64,000 bases of DNA from Phytophthora quininea (lineage: Eukaryota; Oomycota; Peronosporomycetes; Peronosporales; Peronosporaceae): assembly GCA_011947345.1 (NCBI GenBank), contig JAAVTG010000523.1, positions 62,001-126,000 of the forward strand, read 5' to 3'. A program made the position numbers and the translations under genes. Of the stretch, positions 12,431-25,995 are shown piece by piece; position 1 is the first letter of the stretch; each line of letters opens with the position of its first letter. A model generated the notes under the pieces. It saw only the letters and a program-made list of their open reading frames with translations, searched no databases and was not told the origin of the DNA.

Positions 12431-14667
12431 TCACAGATTTGCGTGTTCTGTTTTGACTCCACCGAATTTGTCAGCAATGAATTCCCGAACGCGTGGATCG
12501 AGGCTGTCTGGAACGAAATGCGCTCGCGATTTCCCTGTGCAATCGGTGTTGCTAGATGAACGGCAGCCAGAGTTGGATATGTAGCGAAGACACAGGCGCT
12601 TGTCATTTCGTACAGGCAGTAGCGCGTACACATCTGGAGGAATGGCGAATTCGTTCTTGATGACGCGGTCGACTTTGCGGCTGCTCCTGTCGTTTAGCGA
12701 TGATCCGCTACTGTTCAGTGCCGGACCTTTGGGCTTCGGCCGAGGAGGCGAAGACTGCGACATCGCCTGTTGTAGCTGCATGATTTGCCTTTGTTGTATC
12801 TGGACGATGATCTGGCGGAGATCTGGGTTGTTGAGGGAGCACTGAAATTTGACGGATGAGCCGTCACTGGATCCTGTTTCGAGTTCCACGCGGATATTTT
12901 CAAGCAGTGAGTTCATCCAGAACACAACGAGCATGAGATCGGCTTGCTGCCACACCATGCTGCGTAACTGTTGCTTCGTAAAGGCGGCGAGAGTGTTAAC
13001 GAGCTCCTTTATGGCCGCCGAGAAATATTCAGTGCCATAAATTTCTAGCGCCTGGAATGCGTCCAGGACGTCGTCGAGAGACTCCGCCTGTACTGCGGGC
13101 GGTAAAGGAACTGCGGCGGAGAAATTTTGCATGTTCACTCCGGCCGTTAGAATCCAGACCGCTTTTTCATTGAGCGTTTTCAGCGGGGCGAAATGCATGA
13201 TCGATAAGCCGCGGGTACCAAAGCTGAGGTCGTACGCTCGGACTAGAACACTTGGCGCGGGATTGAACGTGACCGCTCTGGAGTTGATTAGACCTTCAAT
13301 GAAAACGGTTGGGCTCTTACCTTGATGTGCCGGTGCTGTGGCTAGTGCGTGAATTTGCTTCTGCGGGACGGAAGGCGTGAACGCATACTTGGATCTTGGA
13401 ACCACTTCGCTGAGCTGCGGGGCGGGTTGTTGGGATGTACTATCAAAGGCATGGGCTGGTTGGACTGCGCGTGATGCTGCTCCGCTATGACTGTGGCTTG
13501 GCATCGAGTTTTCGCGTGACGCATTGGCGGCGTCCGCTTGAAGCTGCAGAAACCGTTCCGTTAGTTCGGGATGGTTAAGTAGCAGATGAGCGATTTGAGT
13601 GTCCGTTTGCAAGGTGTCGTTGGCACCGACGTTTGATCGCTTGCGTCCGCCGTCGCCTTCCTGAAGTTGAATACTTGCGGCGCGCTTCCGGGATGCGGAT
13701 GCACGCCTTGATGCTAGATTAGCCTCTGTAATGCCGACGACGGGCTCCGGTATGGAGTTGTCGTCATCATCTTCCATAGGATTGAATAGCGTGAGGCTGT
13801 CGGCGGAAGACATCAATCTTGCTGGTCGCTGGCGCCGAGGAGGGTGGCAGAAAGAAGTTCCGATTAACGCTAGAACAGGCTCGTTGTTACCGTCGACGTA
13901 GTGAGCGTAATCGATGGCGTGTTGAAGGGGAAAACCGAAGCCTCCCCGGTCGTCGGATCTATCCACGTCCTATCGACATCAAGTTATGGTAGAGAGGTGC
14001 TTTCGACAAAAGCGCCTGCGATCGATGCGATGTTCGTTGTCCCCAAGGATGTACCGGAGCCGCAGATGGCGTCGACGATCGCATGACTCATGTCCAGAAG
14101 CTCGTCGAGACTCCATTCCGATGTGGAGAAAGTCAACTCATACAGGAGTAGAGCTACAACGGGGGCAACGGGGGTAATAAAATCGGTTCTCGCTGTGATC
14201 GTCTGATCGAGCAGGTTTATCGTTGCTTGACCTTCAGATGCGGAAACCACTTGCCCGAAGTGATAAGCGTCTTGGTGCTGAACCAGGACGGGTTGACGAA
14301 GCAGGGGGCCGTGAGTGCTGGAACGCGCTTCTTGCGCGGACACGGCGCGGTTGAGTAGAGCGGATTTTGATACGACCCAGGTTTCTCCAGCTGCATCGTG
14401 AAGACCTTCAATTTGCACCGAGCGAGCGTTGACCTTTTTCACCTTGCAGTAGATGGGGCGTTCCCACTTGAAGTTGATCATGTCCGGCGTAACCAGGACG
14501 AATGAACGCGTCGATAGCGCTGCGGGCATCTTGAGTTGAAGGTTGCGGTTTAAAGAGCTAGCTACTGCTGGAGAAGACGAAGAATGACGAGGAGCGAGGA
14601 GGCCCTTGCGGCCCGGGCGGTTACGCAGTCTGCCTTGGGACTGAGCAGAGGATGAGATCCTTCTCAC
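12431..14667 (-). pseudogene. DIRS-like gag protein, frame-broken
   Basis: Two minus-strand frames (14667-13984 and 13966-12431) probably form one gag-like protein. The second is about 510 residues and has a basic segment (ASASRKRAASIQL), a Gln-rich stretch (IQQRQIMQLQQAMSQ) and a C-terminal zinc-knuckle-like cluster, CLRYISNSGC...DC...RAHF, with spacing close to C-x8-C-x7-C-x6-H. It lies upstream of the reverse transcriptase as expected. The change of frame at about 13,970 could be a true ORF boundary or a break. Confidence 0.6.
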
Positions 14668-16655
14668 ACCGCCCAGAAAACCTATTTTGGTTTGCGTGGC
14701 ATCCCAAAATCTTCAGACTAGTGATGAAGTGTTTGTATCTACCACCGAGCACAATCGCAGGTTCTAGTGGCTAATGTTCTTGTTTCAAGCACCAAAACAT
14801 ATGCTGGACTATCTACAAGTGTCTAGATGGATGATTTCGAAGTACGTTGCAAGTGTGTATCTATATGATGGAAAAGGTCTACAAGTCGTCGTTGAATAGC
14901 TGCGAACAGTCGTGCAGCGCGACCGGGTCCACTGGATCAAATTTCGGACATAGCCGGTAATATAAACTTTCGAATCTAAAATCACTCGTGAAACGTCCAC
15001 TCTATTTCGGTTGCTTTTAGCGTCAGCTTTCCGATAATATACAAACTTTAAAATATATTGACTTCACAATCATCCCAAACATAGCGCGATTCCCCCTAAA
15101 AATGGAGATAAGTTTTTTGACGATGGCACTGCTCCTCGAGTTTTCAAGATTCCAGTGCAAACAGGGGCTCAAATGCAGGCAAGACGCCCCTCTTTCGAAC
15201 AAAGCCATTAAATCGCGATTCGTACTTAGGTTCATTAGTATGTTTTTGTTTGATGCCGTCTCATACATAGTTATGTACAATATCGAAACGACTTCGGTGA
15301 AGAAGTCGCGTTTGCATTTGCCGCGTTACCACCACCATATACTCGCAGTATTTGAACGTAAGTGCTCCCAATTTCATAGCCTCATTGACTCTCCGATGTG
15401 AAAATTACCCAATTTCTTACAAACAATTTTGTTCCAATGATATGGTACACTCCTCGCTAAGAATACCTCTCGATAGGAATAGAAATATGAGCGAGGAGGT
15501 TCTCTGTATCTATACGTAAAGCGGGAAGTGCCATTCAACGCGGACAGTAGTATCGGTTAGACCCTGGGCACCTCTACAGCCTTCCGCAAGTGTATGTCTA
15601 GTTTTCAGCGCCAGTCACGTGTCGATCTGATCGATCATGCATCGTGCCACGGTAATTGAGGTCGATGGCAATACCACTGCGACTGTAGGTCGCTGCTTAC
15701 CCTCAAGCCAGAGTAAAACGTGACCGCTCTGGCCAATTGGAGCACAATGCTATCGCCGACAAGGACCTCGTCATGGGACCGCCGCAACGACGACCCGCAC
15801 ACGAGACCAACGATGACCGGATCCTTACGTCTACAGGGGGATGTGCGTCCTGTCGACGAAATGCAACGGTCTCAGCTGCCACTGGCAGCGCTCACCGCTC
15901 ATCGAATCGACTCGCACCATCCTTGCCGCAGTGTTGCAGGCGGGAGCTTGCTCTCTTGTTTATCACAGGCGGCGATGGCGCAGCAGTTGCACTCCGACGC
16001 AGCTTAGTATAGTACATATCCTCGACAGAATGATGCCACTTCAAGCTCTCGGAAAAAGGAAACGTTCATACAGCGCCGACTTACCACGGCAACTTTCCGT
16101 GCGGCAAGGACAGCGTCGTGCTTGTTCAACGAGTTGCAAGCCTCGCCTTGTGATGCGCCGCGGGGCATCTGGTTTCGTTCGTCCACTGCTGATTGCACAA
16201 CAAAGTGATGCGCTTGCAGGTCATGCACAGCGGCGCATGATCCCCAAACTCGTGGCGATATGAGATGACTTCGCGTTAATCAATCCTGCTACGAGCATTT
16301 TAGTCAGAGGGATGAAGGTTTTTCACCATACTTTCCTTCATCAAAAAGCCATACTTGTTCACGCTCGAGAACACCTTTTAAGTCACCAAACTATCGCTGT
16401 GTCTGCAGGCATGTAGCAGCGAGTCTATGGTCTCCATTACACAACAACAGAGACCGTCGATCGCTAATCGCCGAGGCCCTGGCCTCGGACACATCTCCGT
16501 GATGCAGTTGACGTGCACGCTCTGGTAGGCTTTCAGTGCTAGGACCAAGATTAAACGGACCGCGACTAGACTCCTTCACGATCGTTTACATGCACAGGAA
16601 GCTCAACTTTCAGGGCGCTTTAATCTTGTCAACGTCCTGCGGATTCCGGGCGCTT
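14668..16655. other. Spacer without recognised gene
   Basis: No gene is supported. Plus-strand frames at 15720-16263 have no family resemblance or promoter that I recognise. The left part, up to about 15,000, may include the unrecognised terminal repeat of the DIRS-like element. Confidence 0.4.
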
Positions 16656-16673
16656 GTTCATTCTTCATTTTGC
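16656..16673 (+). promoter_or_regulatory. Inr/FPR core promoter of FBT 3
   Basis: GTTCATTCTTCATTTTGC matches the oomycete initiator and flanking element and ends 13 bases before the ATG at 16687. Confidence 0.65.
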
Positions 16674-16686
16674 GTTGTCCTGCACA

Positions 16687-18395
16687 ATGGCGACCTTGCA
16701 CCATGCTGCCGGCACCACACCCAGCAAATTGGACATCCCGACACGGCTCTCCTACGTTAGCGGCACTTCTCAAGCCAAGGACCCGGCCGATGGTTACACC
16801 GGTGTCAAGACGCCCGACCCGGTCGACATCGAAGGCGGCGCTCTTCGTGAGGGCGGTATGCCCGTGCTGACAAGCAGGGACAACGTCGGTCTGCTCTGCC
16901 AATACGCAGCGGTGGGCATGGTATATGGTATGCTGCCGGCCACCATCTACCCATTCCTGCAGAACTATCTCAACTGCAGCGGAGCCCAAGTGACGACCGC
17001 GTCAACGTTGGTCGTGTTTCCATGGAGCTTCAAGTGTTTCTACGGCATCCTGTCCGACTGCTTCCCGATCTTCGGCTACCGCCGTCGCCCGTACATGCTA
17101 CTGGGTTGGGGGATCTGTCTTATCATGCTGTTGATCATGGCGTGCATGCCCGCCGGAGAACCGTACTACACGGTTTCCTCCGACCGCGACGTCAAACCTG
17201 CCGACTACACGCCTGAAATCGAGGCCCGCATCAACTACGACGCATCCGCTCAAGGTGCCAAGTACGTCATCCTCATGTTCTTCGCAGCGTTCGGCTATGT
17301 CATGGCCGACGTCTGTGCCGACAGTATCGTGGTGGATCTCGCCCAGCGAGAGCCGCTCGACAAGCGCGGCAAAACCCAGTCGTGTATCTACACGGTGCGA
17401 ACGGTGTTCGTTATCGTCGGCGAGATCATTACGGGTTTTGCCTTCAACGGCGAGGAGTACGGCGGAGACTTTGACTTCTCGCTGACGTTCCCGCAACTCA
17501 TGATCATCTTGGCCGTCTCTACGGCACTCGTTATCCCCGCGACGTGGTTCTTGATCAAAGAGGAGAAGAAGCCCAAGATCGACTTCATGGAGTACATGAA
17601 AGCTCTCTGGGACTTGCTCTGCACTCGCGCGATGTACCAAGTCATCGCCTACAACTTCTTCTCCAACATTTTCTCCGGCATCTCGTACACGGGCAGTTCC
17701 CTGTGCAGTCGTACATGGTGGGCGTGACGCCGATTAACAGCACCATCAGCGACATTCTGGGCAATCTGCTCTTCATGTTCGGCATTATGATCACATCCAA
17801 ATGGGGTCTGCAATGGAGCTGGCGCTGGATGATCGTGTTCACGGGCATCTTCGTCATGGCCATCGACGGCATTTGCACGTTCATCACGCTCTGGGATGTG
17901 TTCCGCAGCCAGTGGTTCTGGCTCGGCCTGCCGATTGCCGTGCAGGTACCGTACGGTGTCGGCTGGATGATTTCCAACTTTGTGATCGTGGAGCTCGCGG
18001 GCATCGGTAACGAAGGAGCCGTGTACGGACTCATCACCGCCACGCACAACGTTGCCTCGCCGTTCGCCACGACGCTCACGCTGGTGATTGACCAGCCGTT
18101 CAACATCACCAACACCCGCATCCAGACAGACGACCACTCCATCCGCGCGGACGTGTCGTACACAGTCGTCATCATGTACGCGATGACCATCTTCTCGTGG
18201 GTCTTCCTGTATCTACTGCCCAAGCAGAAGGAGGCAACCCAGGAGTTGGTCCGCACCGGCGGCTCGAGCAAACTCATTGGCGGCATCACCATCTTCTATC
18301 TGGTGTTCGCTCTCATCTGGTCGGTCACCACCAACATCCTGGCCATGTTCGACAGTACGTCGTGTCTGGTGATCGCAGGCGGGTCGGGCTGCTAA
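16687..18395 (+). CDS. BT1-family folate/biopterin transporter (FBT 3)
   Basis: A full-length membrane transporter of about 569 residues. The start MATLHHAAGT is chosen for its position below the Inr and for alignment with the other copies. The N-terminal tail carries RLSYVSGTSQAKD, a variant of the usual RLSFVSG, and GGALREGGMPVLTSRDNVGLL. The core reads GMVYGMLPATIYPFLQNYL, SFKCFYGILSDC, GYRRRPYMLLGWG and DVCADSIVVDLAQREP, ending FDSTSC...AGGSGC. One break near 17,699 (C3 where C4 is needed, in SSPVQS) splits it. It stands apart from the later cluster by sequence and by about 600 bases of spacer. Confidence 0.9.
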
Positions 18396-18968
18396 CTTCT
18401 CGGCTCCAATCACTACGTTTGATGTACTTCATTCGAAAACTTTAGTTTTTCGTATCCTACAAGTTTCTGCATGCAAGTCTTGGTCGTAAGCTCTTTCGTG
18501 TGTAATCAGGTCACCTGTACCAGCGGAGACCGCCGAGGATGCTGCGGGAGTGCATTCGGTTCGGATGTGCAATGTGTAGCACTCGTCTCCTGATTCTCGC
18601 CCCATCGACGGTCTCTTTTGCGGCCCAAGAGATCGTACAATGTACATACCAACGTTGCCACGAAAGTGATCCCGTTGAAAACTCTGTTGGGCCCGAAAGA
18701 CCTGCGGATTAAAGACGTCAGATTAATTTGCAGTAGCGATACACACCGCAGAGCAATGAAGACACCGCGGACTTCATCAACGACTACAACAGCAAGAAGG
18801 TCGTACATGTATGTTCCAGAGCAAATATATTTTTATACGAAACACTTACTTTTCCGTGTGGCAACACTATCATGCAGACGAAAGCATCACCCCAAGGTTT
18901 TGACCCCGCTCAGTGAGGCGGGGGCACCTTTTCGTGTGCCAGGCAGGCATTCGTCTGCAGGCCCGATC
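18396..18968. other. Spacer between FBT 3 and the tandem array
   Basis: No gene is seen. The last 150 bases resemble, in a diverged form, the leader found upstream of the other array copies (ATGCA-CGAAAGCATC and a GAGGCGGGGGC stretch). Confidence 0.5.
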
Positions 18969-18984
18969 GCTCATTCCTCAATTC
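18969..18984 (+). promoter_or_regulatory. Inr/FPR core promoter of FBT 4
   Basis: GCTCATTCCTCAATTC is a near-perfect match to the oomycete 16-base core promoter, 41 bases before the ATG at 19025. Confidence 0.75.
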
Positions 18985-19024
18985 ACCAGCTCGACCACAA
19001 GACCACCCTCCTCACCGGTCGACC

Positions 19025-20747
19025 ATGCCGCGGAATACCGGCAGTACCGACCCGGCCGTCAACGACCTCGACATTCCCAAACGATTGTCGTTCGTGAGCG
19101 GTGCCTCTCAGCCCAACAAAGATCTGGAAGAAGGGAGCTACACCGGCGTCAAGACTCCCGATGGTGCTCAAGTTGGTGACTTTGAAGGCGGTGCGCTGCG
19201 AGCGGGTGGAATGCCCAACCTCTTGAGCAAGGAGAACATTGGTTTGCTGTGTGAATACGCCGTGGTCGGTTTGGTGTATGGCTTGCTGCCTGAGACCATC
19301 TACCCGTTCATGCAAGAGTACCTTAATTGTTCCGGATCGCAAGTGGCTGCTGCCAAGCAGTTGGTGACGCTGCCGTGGAGTTTCAAGGTCTTCTACGGCA
19401 TCCTGTCAGACTGTCGACCTATCTGCGGCTACCGTCGTCGACCGTACATGCTCATCGGGTGGGGGTCTGCTTCATCATGCTGTTGATCATGTGCATCATG
19501 CCTATCGGCAAGCCCTACTACACTGTTGCTTCGGATCGCGATGTCGCCGTGGCCGACTACACTCCGGAGATCGAGGCGAGAATCAACTACGACGCTCCGT
19601 CCGAAGGCGCCAAGTATGTCATCATCATGTGTTGCGCTGCCATCGGCTACGTTATGTCGGACGTCTGTGCCGACAGTATCACCGTCGAACTGGCTCAACG
19701 TGAACCGGTTGACAAGCGTGGGAAGACCCAATCCATGATCTACACGGTGCGGACGGCCATGGTCATCTTTGGTGAAGTCCTTGTCGGCTTCTTCTTCAAC
19801 GGTGAGGACTACGGCGGTGACTTCAACTTCTCGCTGAGTTTTCCCAACTGATGATCATCATCACCGTCCTCACACTTCCGGTATTCCCCATGACCTGGTT
19901 CTTCATCAAGGAAGAGAAGGTGGAGGCCGCCAATTTCAAGGAGTACATCACCAGTTTCTGGGAGTTGATCTGCACTCGCGCGGTGTACCAAGTTATCGCG
20001 TACAACTTCTTCTCCAACATCTTCTCGACCATGACTTACACTGCAAGTTCGCCCGTGGCTTCCTATATGGTCGGTGTGACGCCGTTGAACAGCACGTTGA
20101 GTGATATCCTGAGCAACCTGCTCTTCATGTTCGGCATCATGATCACGTCCAAGTGGGGACTGCACTGGAACTGGCGGTGGATGATCGTCGGAACTGCAGC
20201 TACGCTCATCGTCATCGACTGTGCCTGCGAGATGATCGTCATCTGGGACGTCTTCCGCAACCAGTGGTTCTGGCTCGGCCCTCCCATCGTCGTGCAGCTT
20301 CCGTACGGTGTCGGATGGATCATCTCGACGTATGTGACGGTGGAGCTGGCTGGCATGGGCAACGAGGGTGCTGTCTACGGTTTGATCACGACGGTGACCA
20401 ACACGGCGCAGCCGTTCGCTACGTCACTGTCGCTCTTGGTTGACGGCCCGTTCAACATTACGAATGCTCGCGTCCAAGAGGACGACTACTCGATCCGCAG
20501 AGATATCACGTATACCATCATTATCATGTACTGCGCCATGATGTTCGCGTGGGTCTTCCTGTTCCTGCTACCGAAGCAGAAGGAGGACACGCAGCGTCTT
20601 CTCCGTGAAGGTGGCACGAGCAAGATCATCGGTGGCCTCACGGTATTCTACTTGTGCTTCGCCATCGTGTGGTCGGTTCTGACGAATATCCTGGCCATCT
20701 TCGACAGTACGTCGTGCCTGGTTATCGCTGGCGGCACTGGCTGCTAA
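19025..20747 (+). CDS. BT1-family transporter, tandem copy 1 (FBT 4)
   Basis: First of four nearly identical transporters of about 574 residues. The tail reads RLSFVSGASQPNKDLEEGSY, then GGALRAGGMPNLLSKENIGLL. The membrane part has VYGLLPETIYPF, GYRRRPYM, DVCADSITVELAQREP and NQWFWLGPP. Two breaks occur. At about 19,464 a G5 run stands where six G are needed to read GWGVCFIM. At about 19,849 this copy has CCC where the other three have CCCC. The second break is unique to this copy, so simple comparison with its neighbours shows one base missing. Confidence 0.9.
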
Positions 20748-21307
20748 GCGTTTGCCTTCTTTTCGGGTTAATAAACTCGTGTTCATTGCTCTTGTTCCGC
20801 AATCAAACTTGTCTAACGAAACACGCCCCTTTCAACAGTTTGGATTCTGAACTGGTTGCTTGATGTGACATCAAACTTCGAGAGAAAGGTGTGGCGATCC
20901 CACCTGCTTGATTTGCATCAATTTCATCCTGCAGGAGCGCAGGACATCTTCCCGTTCGGCGACAGCGTGGGATGGTAGCAGATACCGTCGTCTACAGATC
21001 GCCTTGATCACGACCAAGTCGCCAACCGCAAGGGCTGGCAAGCTGCACCGATACTCTTTACTGCTGCAGCCACAAGAACTTCCTTGTGCAGTGAAGCACC
21101 TCTAATCAGAGCGTTGACGAACCAGAAAGAAGGAACACAAGCGCACACCTCTTGCTTGGACCGCGCAGATTGTGTGAAAGCGTGTTGAGACCGTCCATCG
21201 GGCGCACTGCCATGCAAGCGAAAGCATCTCCTCACCGTGACCGCCCTGAGGCGGGGGCGGGTCATTCGTCTGCAGCTCCGGGCACGGGCGCAGCTCGCCT
21301 CGATCTC

Positions 21308-21324
21308 TTTCATTCCTCAATTCA
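21308..21324 (+). promoter_or_regulatory. Inr/FPR core promoter of FBT 5
   Basis: TTTCATTCCTCAATTCA matches the initiator/flanking element, about 42 bases before the ATG. The same motif recurs at 23652 and 25996 in the next two units. Confidence 0.7.
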
Positions 21325-21365
21325 CCACCTCGGCCTCAAGACCACCCCCTCCTCACCGGTCGACC

Positions 21366-23089
21366 ATGCCGCGGAATACAGGCAGTACCGACCCGGCCGT
21401 CAACGATCTCGACATTCCCAAACGATTGTCGTTCGTGAGCGGTGCCTCTCAGCCCAACAAAGATCTGGAAGAAGGGAGCTACACCGGCGTCAAGACTCCC
21501 GATGGTGCTCAAGTTGGTGACTTTGAAGGCGGTGCGCTGCGAGCGGGTGGAATGCCCAACCTCTTGAGCAAGGAGAACATTGGTTTGCTGTGTGAATACG
21601 CCGTGGTCGGTTTGGTGTATGGCTTGCTGCCTGAGACCATCTACCCGTTCATGCAAGAGTACCTTAATTGTTCCGGATCGCAAGTGGCTGCTGCCAAGCA
21701 GTTGGTGACGCTGCCGTGGAGTTTCAAGGTCTTCTACGGCATCCTGTCAGACTGTCGACCTATCTGCGGCTACCGTCGTCGACCGTACATGCTCATCGGG
21801 TGGGGGTCTGCTTCATCATGCTGTTGATCATGTGCATCATGCCTATCGGCAAGCCCTACTACACTGTTGCTTCGGATCGCGATGTCGCCGTGGCCGACTA
21901 CACTCCGGAGATCGAGGCGAGAATCAACTACGACGCTCCGTCCGAAGGCGCCAAGTATGTCATCATCATGTGTTGCGCTGCCATCGGCTACGTTATGTCG
22001 GACGTCTGTGCCGACAGTATCACCGTCGAACTGGCTCAACGTGAACCGGTTGACAAGCGTGGGAAGACCCAATCCATGATCTACACGGTGCGGACGGCCA
22101 TGGTCATCTTTGGTGAAGTCCTTGTCGGCTTCTTCTTCAACGGTGAGGACTACGGCGGTGACTTCAACTTCTCGCTGAGTTTTCCCCAACTGATGATCAT
22201 CATCACCGTCCTCACACTTCCGGTATTCCCCATGACCTGGTTCTTCATCAAGGAAGAGAAGGTGGAGGCCGCCAATTTCAAGGAGTACATCACCAGTTTC
22301 TGGGAGTTGATCTGCACTCGCGCGGTGTACCAAGTTATCGCGTACAACTTCTTCTCCAACATCTTCTCGACCATGACTTACACTGCAAGTTCGCCCGTGG
22401 CTTCCTATATGGTCGGTGTGACGCCGTTGAACAGCACGTTGAGTGATATCCTGAGCAACCTGCTCTTCATGTTCGGCATCATGATCACGTCCAAGTGGGG
22501 ACTGCACTGGAACTGGCGGTGGATGATCGTCGGAACTGCAGCTACGCTCATCGTCATCGACTGTGCCTGCGAGATGATCGTCATCTGGGACGTCTTCCGC
22601 AACCAGTGGTTCTGGCTCGGCCCTCCCATCGTCGTGCAGCTTCCGTACGGTGTCGGATGGATCATCTCGACGTACGTGACGGTGGAGCTGGCTGGCATGG
22701 GCAACGAGGGTGCTGTCTACGGTTTGATCACGACGGTGACCAACACGGCGCAGCCGTTCGCTACGTCACTGTCGCTCTTGGTTGACGGCCCGTTCAACAT
22801 TACGAATGCTCGCGTCCAAGAGGACGACTACTCGATCCGCAGAGATATCACGTATACCATCATTATCATGTACTGCGCCATGATGTTCGCGTGGGTCTTC
22901 CTGTTCCTGCTACCGAAGCAGAAGGAGGACACGCAGCGTCTTCTCCGTGAAGGTGGCACGAGCAAGATCATCGGTGGCCTCACGGTATTCTACTTGTGCT
23001 TCGCCATCGTGTGGTCGGTTCTGACGAATATCCTGGCCATCTTCGACAGTACGTCGTGCCTGGTTATCGCTGGCGGCACTGGCTGCTAA
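21366..23089 (+). CDS. BT1-family transporter, tandem copy 2 (FBT 5)
   Basis: Second array copy, about 574 residues, same motifs as copy 1. Only the shared break at the G5 run (about 21,805) is present, so the C-terminal 470 residues are one open frame. The stop is followed by an AATAAA at 23112-23117, a likely polyadenylation signal. The upstream leader is nearly identical to those of copies 3 and 4 but not to that of copy 1. Confidence 0.9.
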
Positions 23090-23651
23090 GCGTTTGCCTT
23101 CTTTTCGGGTTAATAAACTCGTGTTCATTGCTCTTGTTCCGCAATCAAACTTGTCTAACGAAACACGCCCCTTTCAACAGTTTGGATTCTGAACTGGTTG
23201 CTTGATGTGACATCAAACTTCGAGAGAAAGGTGTGGCGATCCCACCTGCTTGATTTGCATCAATTTCATCCTGCAGGGAGCGCAGGACATCTTCCCGTTC
23301 GGCGACAGCGTGGGATGGTAGCAGATACCGTCGTCTACAGATCGCCTTGATCACGACCAAGTCGCCAACCGCAAGGGCTGGCAAGCTGCACCGATACTCT
23401 TTACTGCTGCAGCCACAAGAACTTCCTTGTGCAGTGAAGCACCTCTAATCAGAGCGTTGACGAACCAGAAAAGAAGGAACACAAGCGCACACCTCTTGCT
23501 TGGACCGCGCAGATTGTGTGAAAGCGTGTTGAGACCGTCCATCGGGCGCACTGCCATGCAAGCGAAAGCATCTCCTCACCGTGACCGCCCTGAGGCGGGG
23601 GCGGGTCATTCGTCTGCAGCTCCGGGCACGGGCGCAGCTCGCCTCGATCTC

Positions 23652-23667
23652 TTTCATTCCTCAATTC
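23652..23667 (+). promoter_or_regulatory. Inr/FPR core promoter of FBT 6
   Basis: TTTCATTCCTCAATTC, same position relative to its ATG (23710) as in the other array units. Confidence 0.7.
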
Positions 23668-23709
23668 ACCACCTCGGCCTCAAGACCACCCCCTCCTCAC
23701 CGGTCGACC

Positions 23710-25433
23710 ATGCCGCGGAATACAGGCAGTACCGACCCGGCCGTCAACGATCTCGACATTCCCAAACGATTGTCGTTCGTGAGCGGTGCCTCTCAGCCCA
23801 ACAAAGATCTGGAAGAAGGGAGCTACACCGGCGTCAAGACTCCCGATGGTGCTCAAGTTGGTGACTTTGAAGGCGGTGCGCTGCGAGCGGGTGGAATGCC
23901 CAACCTCTTGAGCAAGGAGAACATTGGTTTGCTGTGTGAATACGCCGTGGTCGGTTTGGTGTATGGCTTGCTGCCTGAGACCATCTACCCGTTCATGCAA
24001 GAGTACCTTAATTGTTCCGGATCGCAAGTGGCTGCTGCCAAGCAGTTGGTGACGCTGCCGTGGAGTTTCAAGGTCTTCTACGGCATCCTGTCAGACTGTC
24101 GACCCATCTGCGGCTACCGTCGTCGACCGTACATGCTCATCGGGTGGGGGTCTGCTTCATCATGCTGTTGATCATGTGCATCATGCCTATCGGCAAGCCC
24201 TACTACACTGTTGCTTCGGATCGCGATGTCGCCGTGGCCGACTACACTCCGGAGATCGAGGCGAGAATCAACTACGACGCTCCGTCCGAAGGCGCCAAGT
24301 ATGTCATCATCATGTGTTGCGCTGCCATCGGCTACGTCATGTCGGACGTCTGTGCCGACAGTATCACCGTCGAACTGGCTCAACGTGAACCGGTTGACAA
24401 GCGTGGGAAGACCCAATCCATGATCTACACGGTGCGGACGGCCATGGTCATCTTTGGTGAAGTCCTTGTCGGCTTCTTCTTCAACGGTGAGGACTACGGC
24501 GGTGACTTCAACTTCTCGCTGAGTTTTCCTCAACTGATGATCATCATCACCGTCCTCACACTTCCGGTATTCCCCATGACGTGGTTCTTCATCAAGGAAG
24601 AGAAGGTGGAGGCCGCCAATTTCAAGGAGTACATCACCAGTTTCTGGGAGTTGATCTGCACTCGCGCGGTGTACCAAGTTATCGCGTACAACTTCTTCTC
24701 CAACATCTTCTCGACCATGACTTACACTGCAAGTTCGCCCGTGGCTTCCTATATGGTCGGTGTGACGCCGTTGAACAGCACGTTGAGTGATATCCTGAGC
24801 AACCTGCTCTTCATGTTCGGCATCATGATCACGTCCAAGTGGGGACTGCACTGGAACTGGCGGTGGATGATCGTCGGAACTGCAGCTACGCTCATCGTCA
24901 TCGACTGTGCCTGCGAGATGATCGTCATCTGGGACGTCTTCCGCAACCAGTGGTTCTGGCTCGGCCCTCCCATCGTCGTACAGCTTCCGTACGGTGTCGG
25001 ATGGATCATCTCGACGTATGTGACGGTGGAGCTGGCTGGCATGGGCAACGAGGGTGCTGTCTACGGTTTGATCACGACGGTGACCAACACGGCGCAGCCG
25101 TTCGCTACGTCACTGTCGCTCTTGGTTGACGGCCCGTTCAACATTACGAATGCTCGCGTCCAAGAGGACGACTACTCGATCCGCAGAGATATCACGTACA
25201 CCATCATTATCATGTACTGCGCCATGATGTTCGCGTGGGTCTTCCTGTTCCTGCTACCGAAGCAGAAGGAGGACACGCAGCGTCTTCTCCGTGAAGGTGG
25301 CACGAGCAAGATCATCGGTGGCCTCACGGTATTCTACTTGTGCTTCGCCATCGTGTGGTCGATTCTGACGAATATCCTGGCCATCTTCGATAGTACGTCG
25401 TGCCTGGTTATCGCTGGCGGCACTGGCTGCTAA
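23710..25433 (+). CDS. BT1-family transporter, tandem copy 3 (FBT 6)
   Basis: Third array copy, about 574 residues. It shares with copy 4 an Ile codon near the C-terminus (WSILTNI where copies 1 and 2 have WSVLTNI) and a synonymous CCC near 24,104. It shares with copy 2 the N-terminal codon variants. The G5 break at about 24,149 is present. The protein otherwise equals its neighbours and is presumably redundant with them. Confidence 0.9.
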
Positions 25434-25995
25434 GCGTTTGCCTTCTTTTCGAGTTAATAAACTCGTGTTCATTGCTCTTGTTCCGCAATCAAACTTGTCT
25501 AACGAAACACGCCCCTTTCAACAGTTTGGATTCCGAACTGGTTGCTTGATGTGACATCAAACTTCGAGAGAAAGGTGTGGCGATCCCACCTGCTTGATTT
25601 GCATCAATTTCATCCTGCAGGGAGCGCAGGACATCTTCCCGTTCGGCGACAGCGTGGGATGGTAGCAGATACCGTCGTCTACAGATCGCCTTGATCACGA
25701 CCAAGTCGCCAACCGCAAGGACTGGCAAGCTGCACCGATACTCTTTACTGCTGCAGCCACAAGAACTTCCTTGTGCAGTGAAGCACCTCTAATCAGAGCG
25801 TTGACGAACCAGAAAAGAAGGAACACAAGCGCACACCTCTTGCTTGGACCGCGCAGATTGTGTGAAAGCGTGTTGAGACCGTCCATCGGGCGCACTGCCA
25901 TGCAAACGAAAGCATCTCCTCACCGTGACCGCCCTGAGGCGGGGGCGGGTCATTCGTCTGCAGCTCCGGGCACGGGCGCAGCTCGCCTCGATCTC

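Larger units (their letters stand above)
9164..14667 (-). mobile_element. DIRS-like tyrosine-recombinase retrotransposon, degraded
   Basis: Read from right to left, the element has the order gag-like protein (14667-12431), reverse transcriptase and RNase H (12143-10271), and tyrosine recombinase (10277 to about 9240). That order, a recombinase in place of a DDE integrase and no protease point to the DIRS group. The ends are approximate because I could not identify its inverted or split terminal repeats. Frame breaks in all three proteins, a recombinase with HxxH in place of HxxR, and a stop in place of the catalytic tyrosine show it cannot move on its own. Confidence 0.75.

Noticed and set aside
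15720..16263. Overlapping plus-strand open frames as a novel gene
   Set aside because: No promoter, no signal peptide or domain, and no support from codon pattern; left as spacer.
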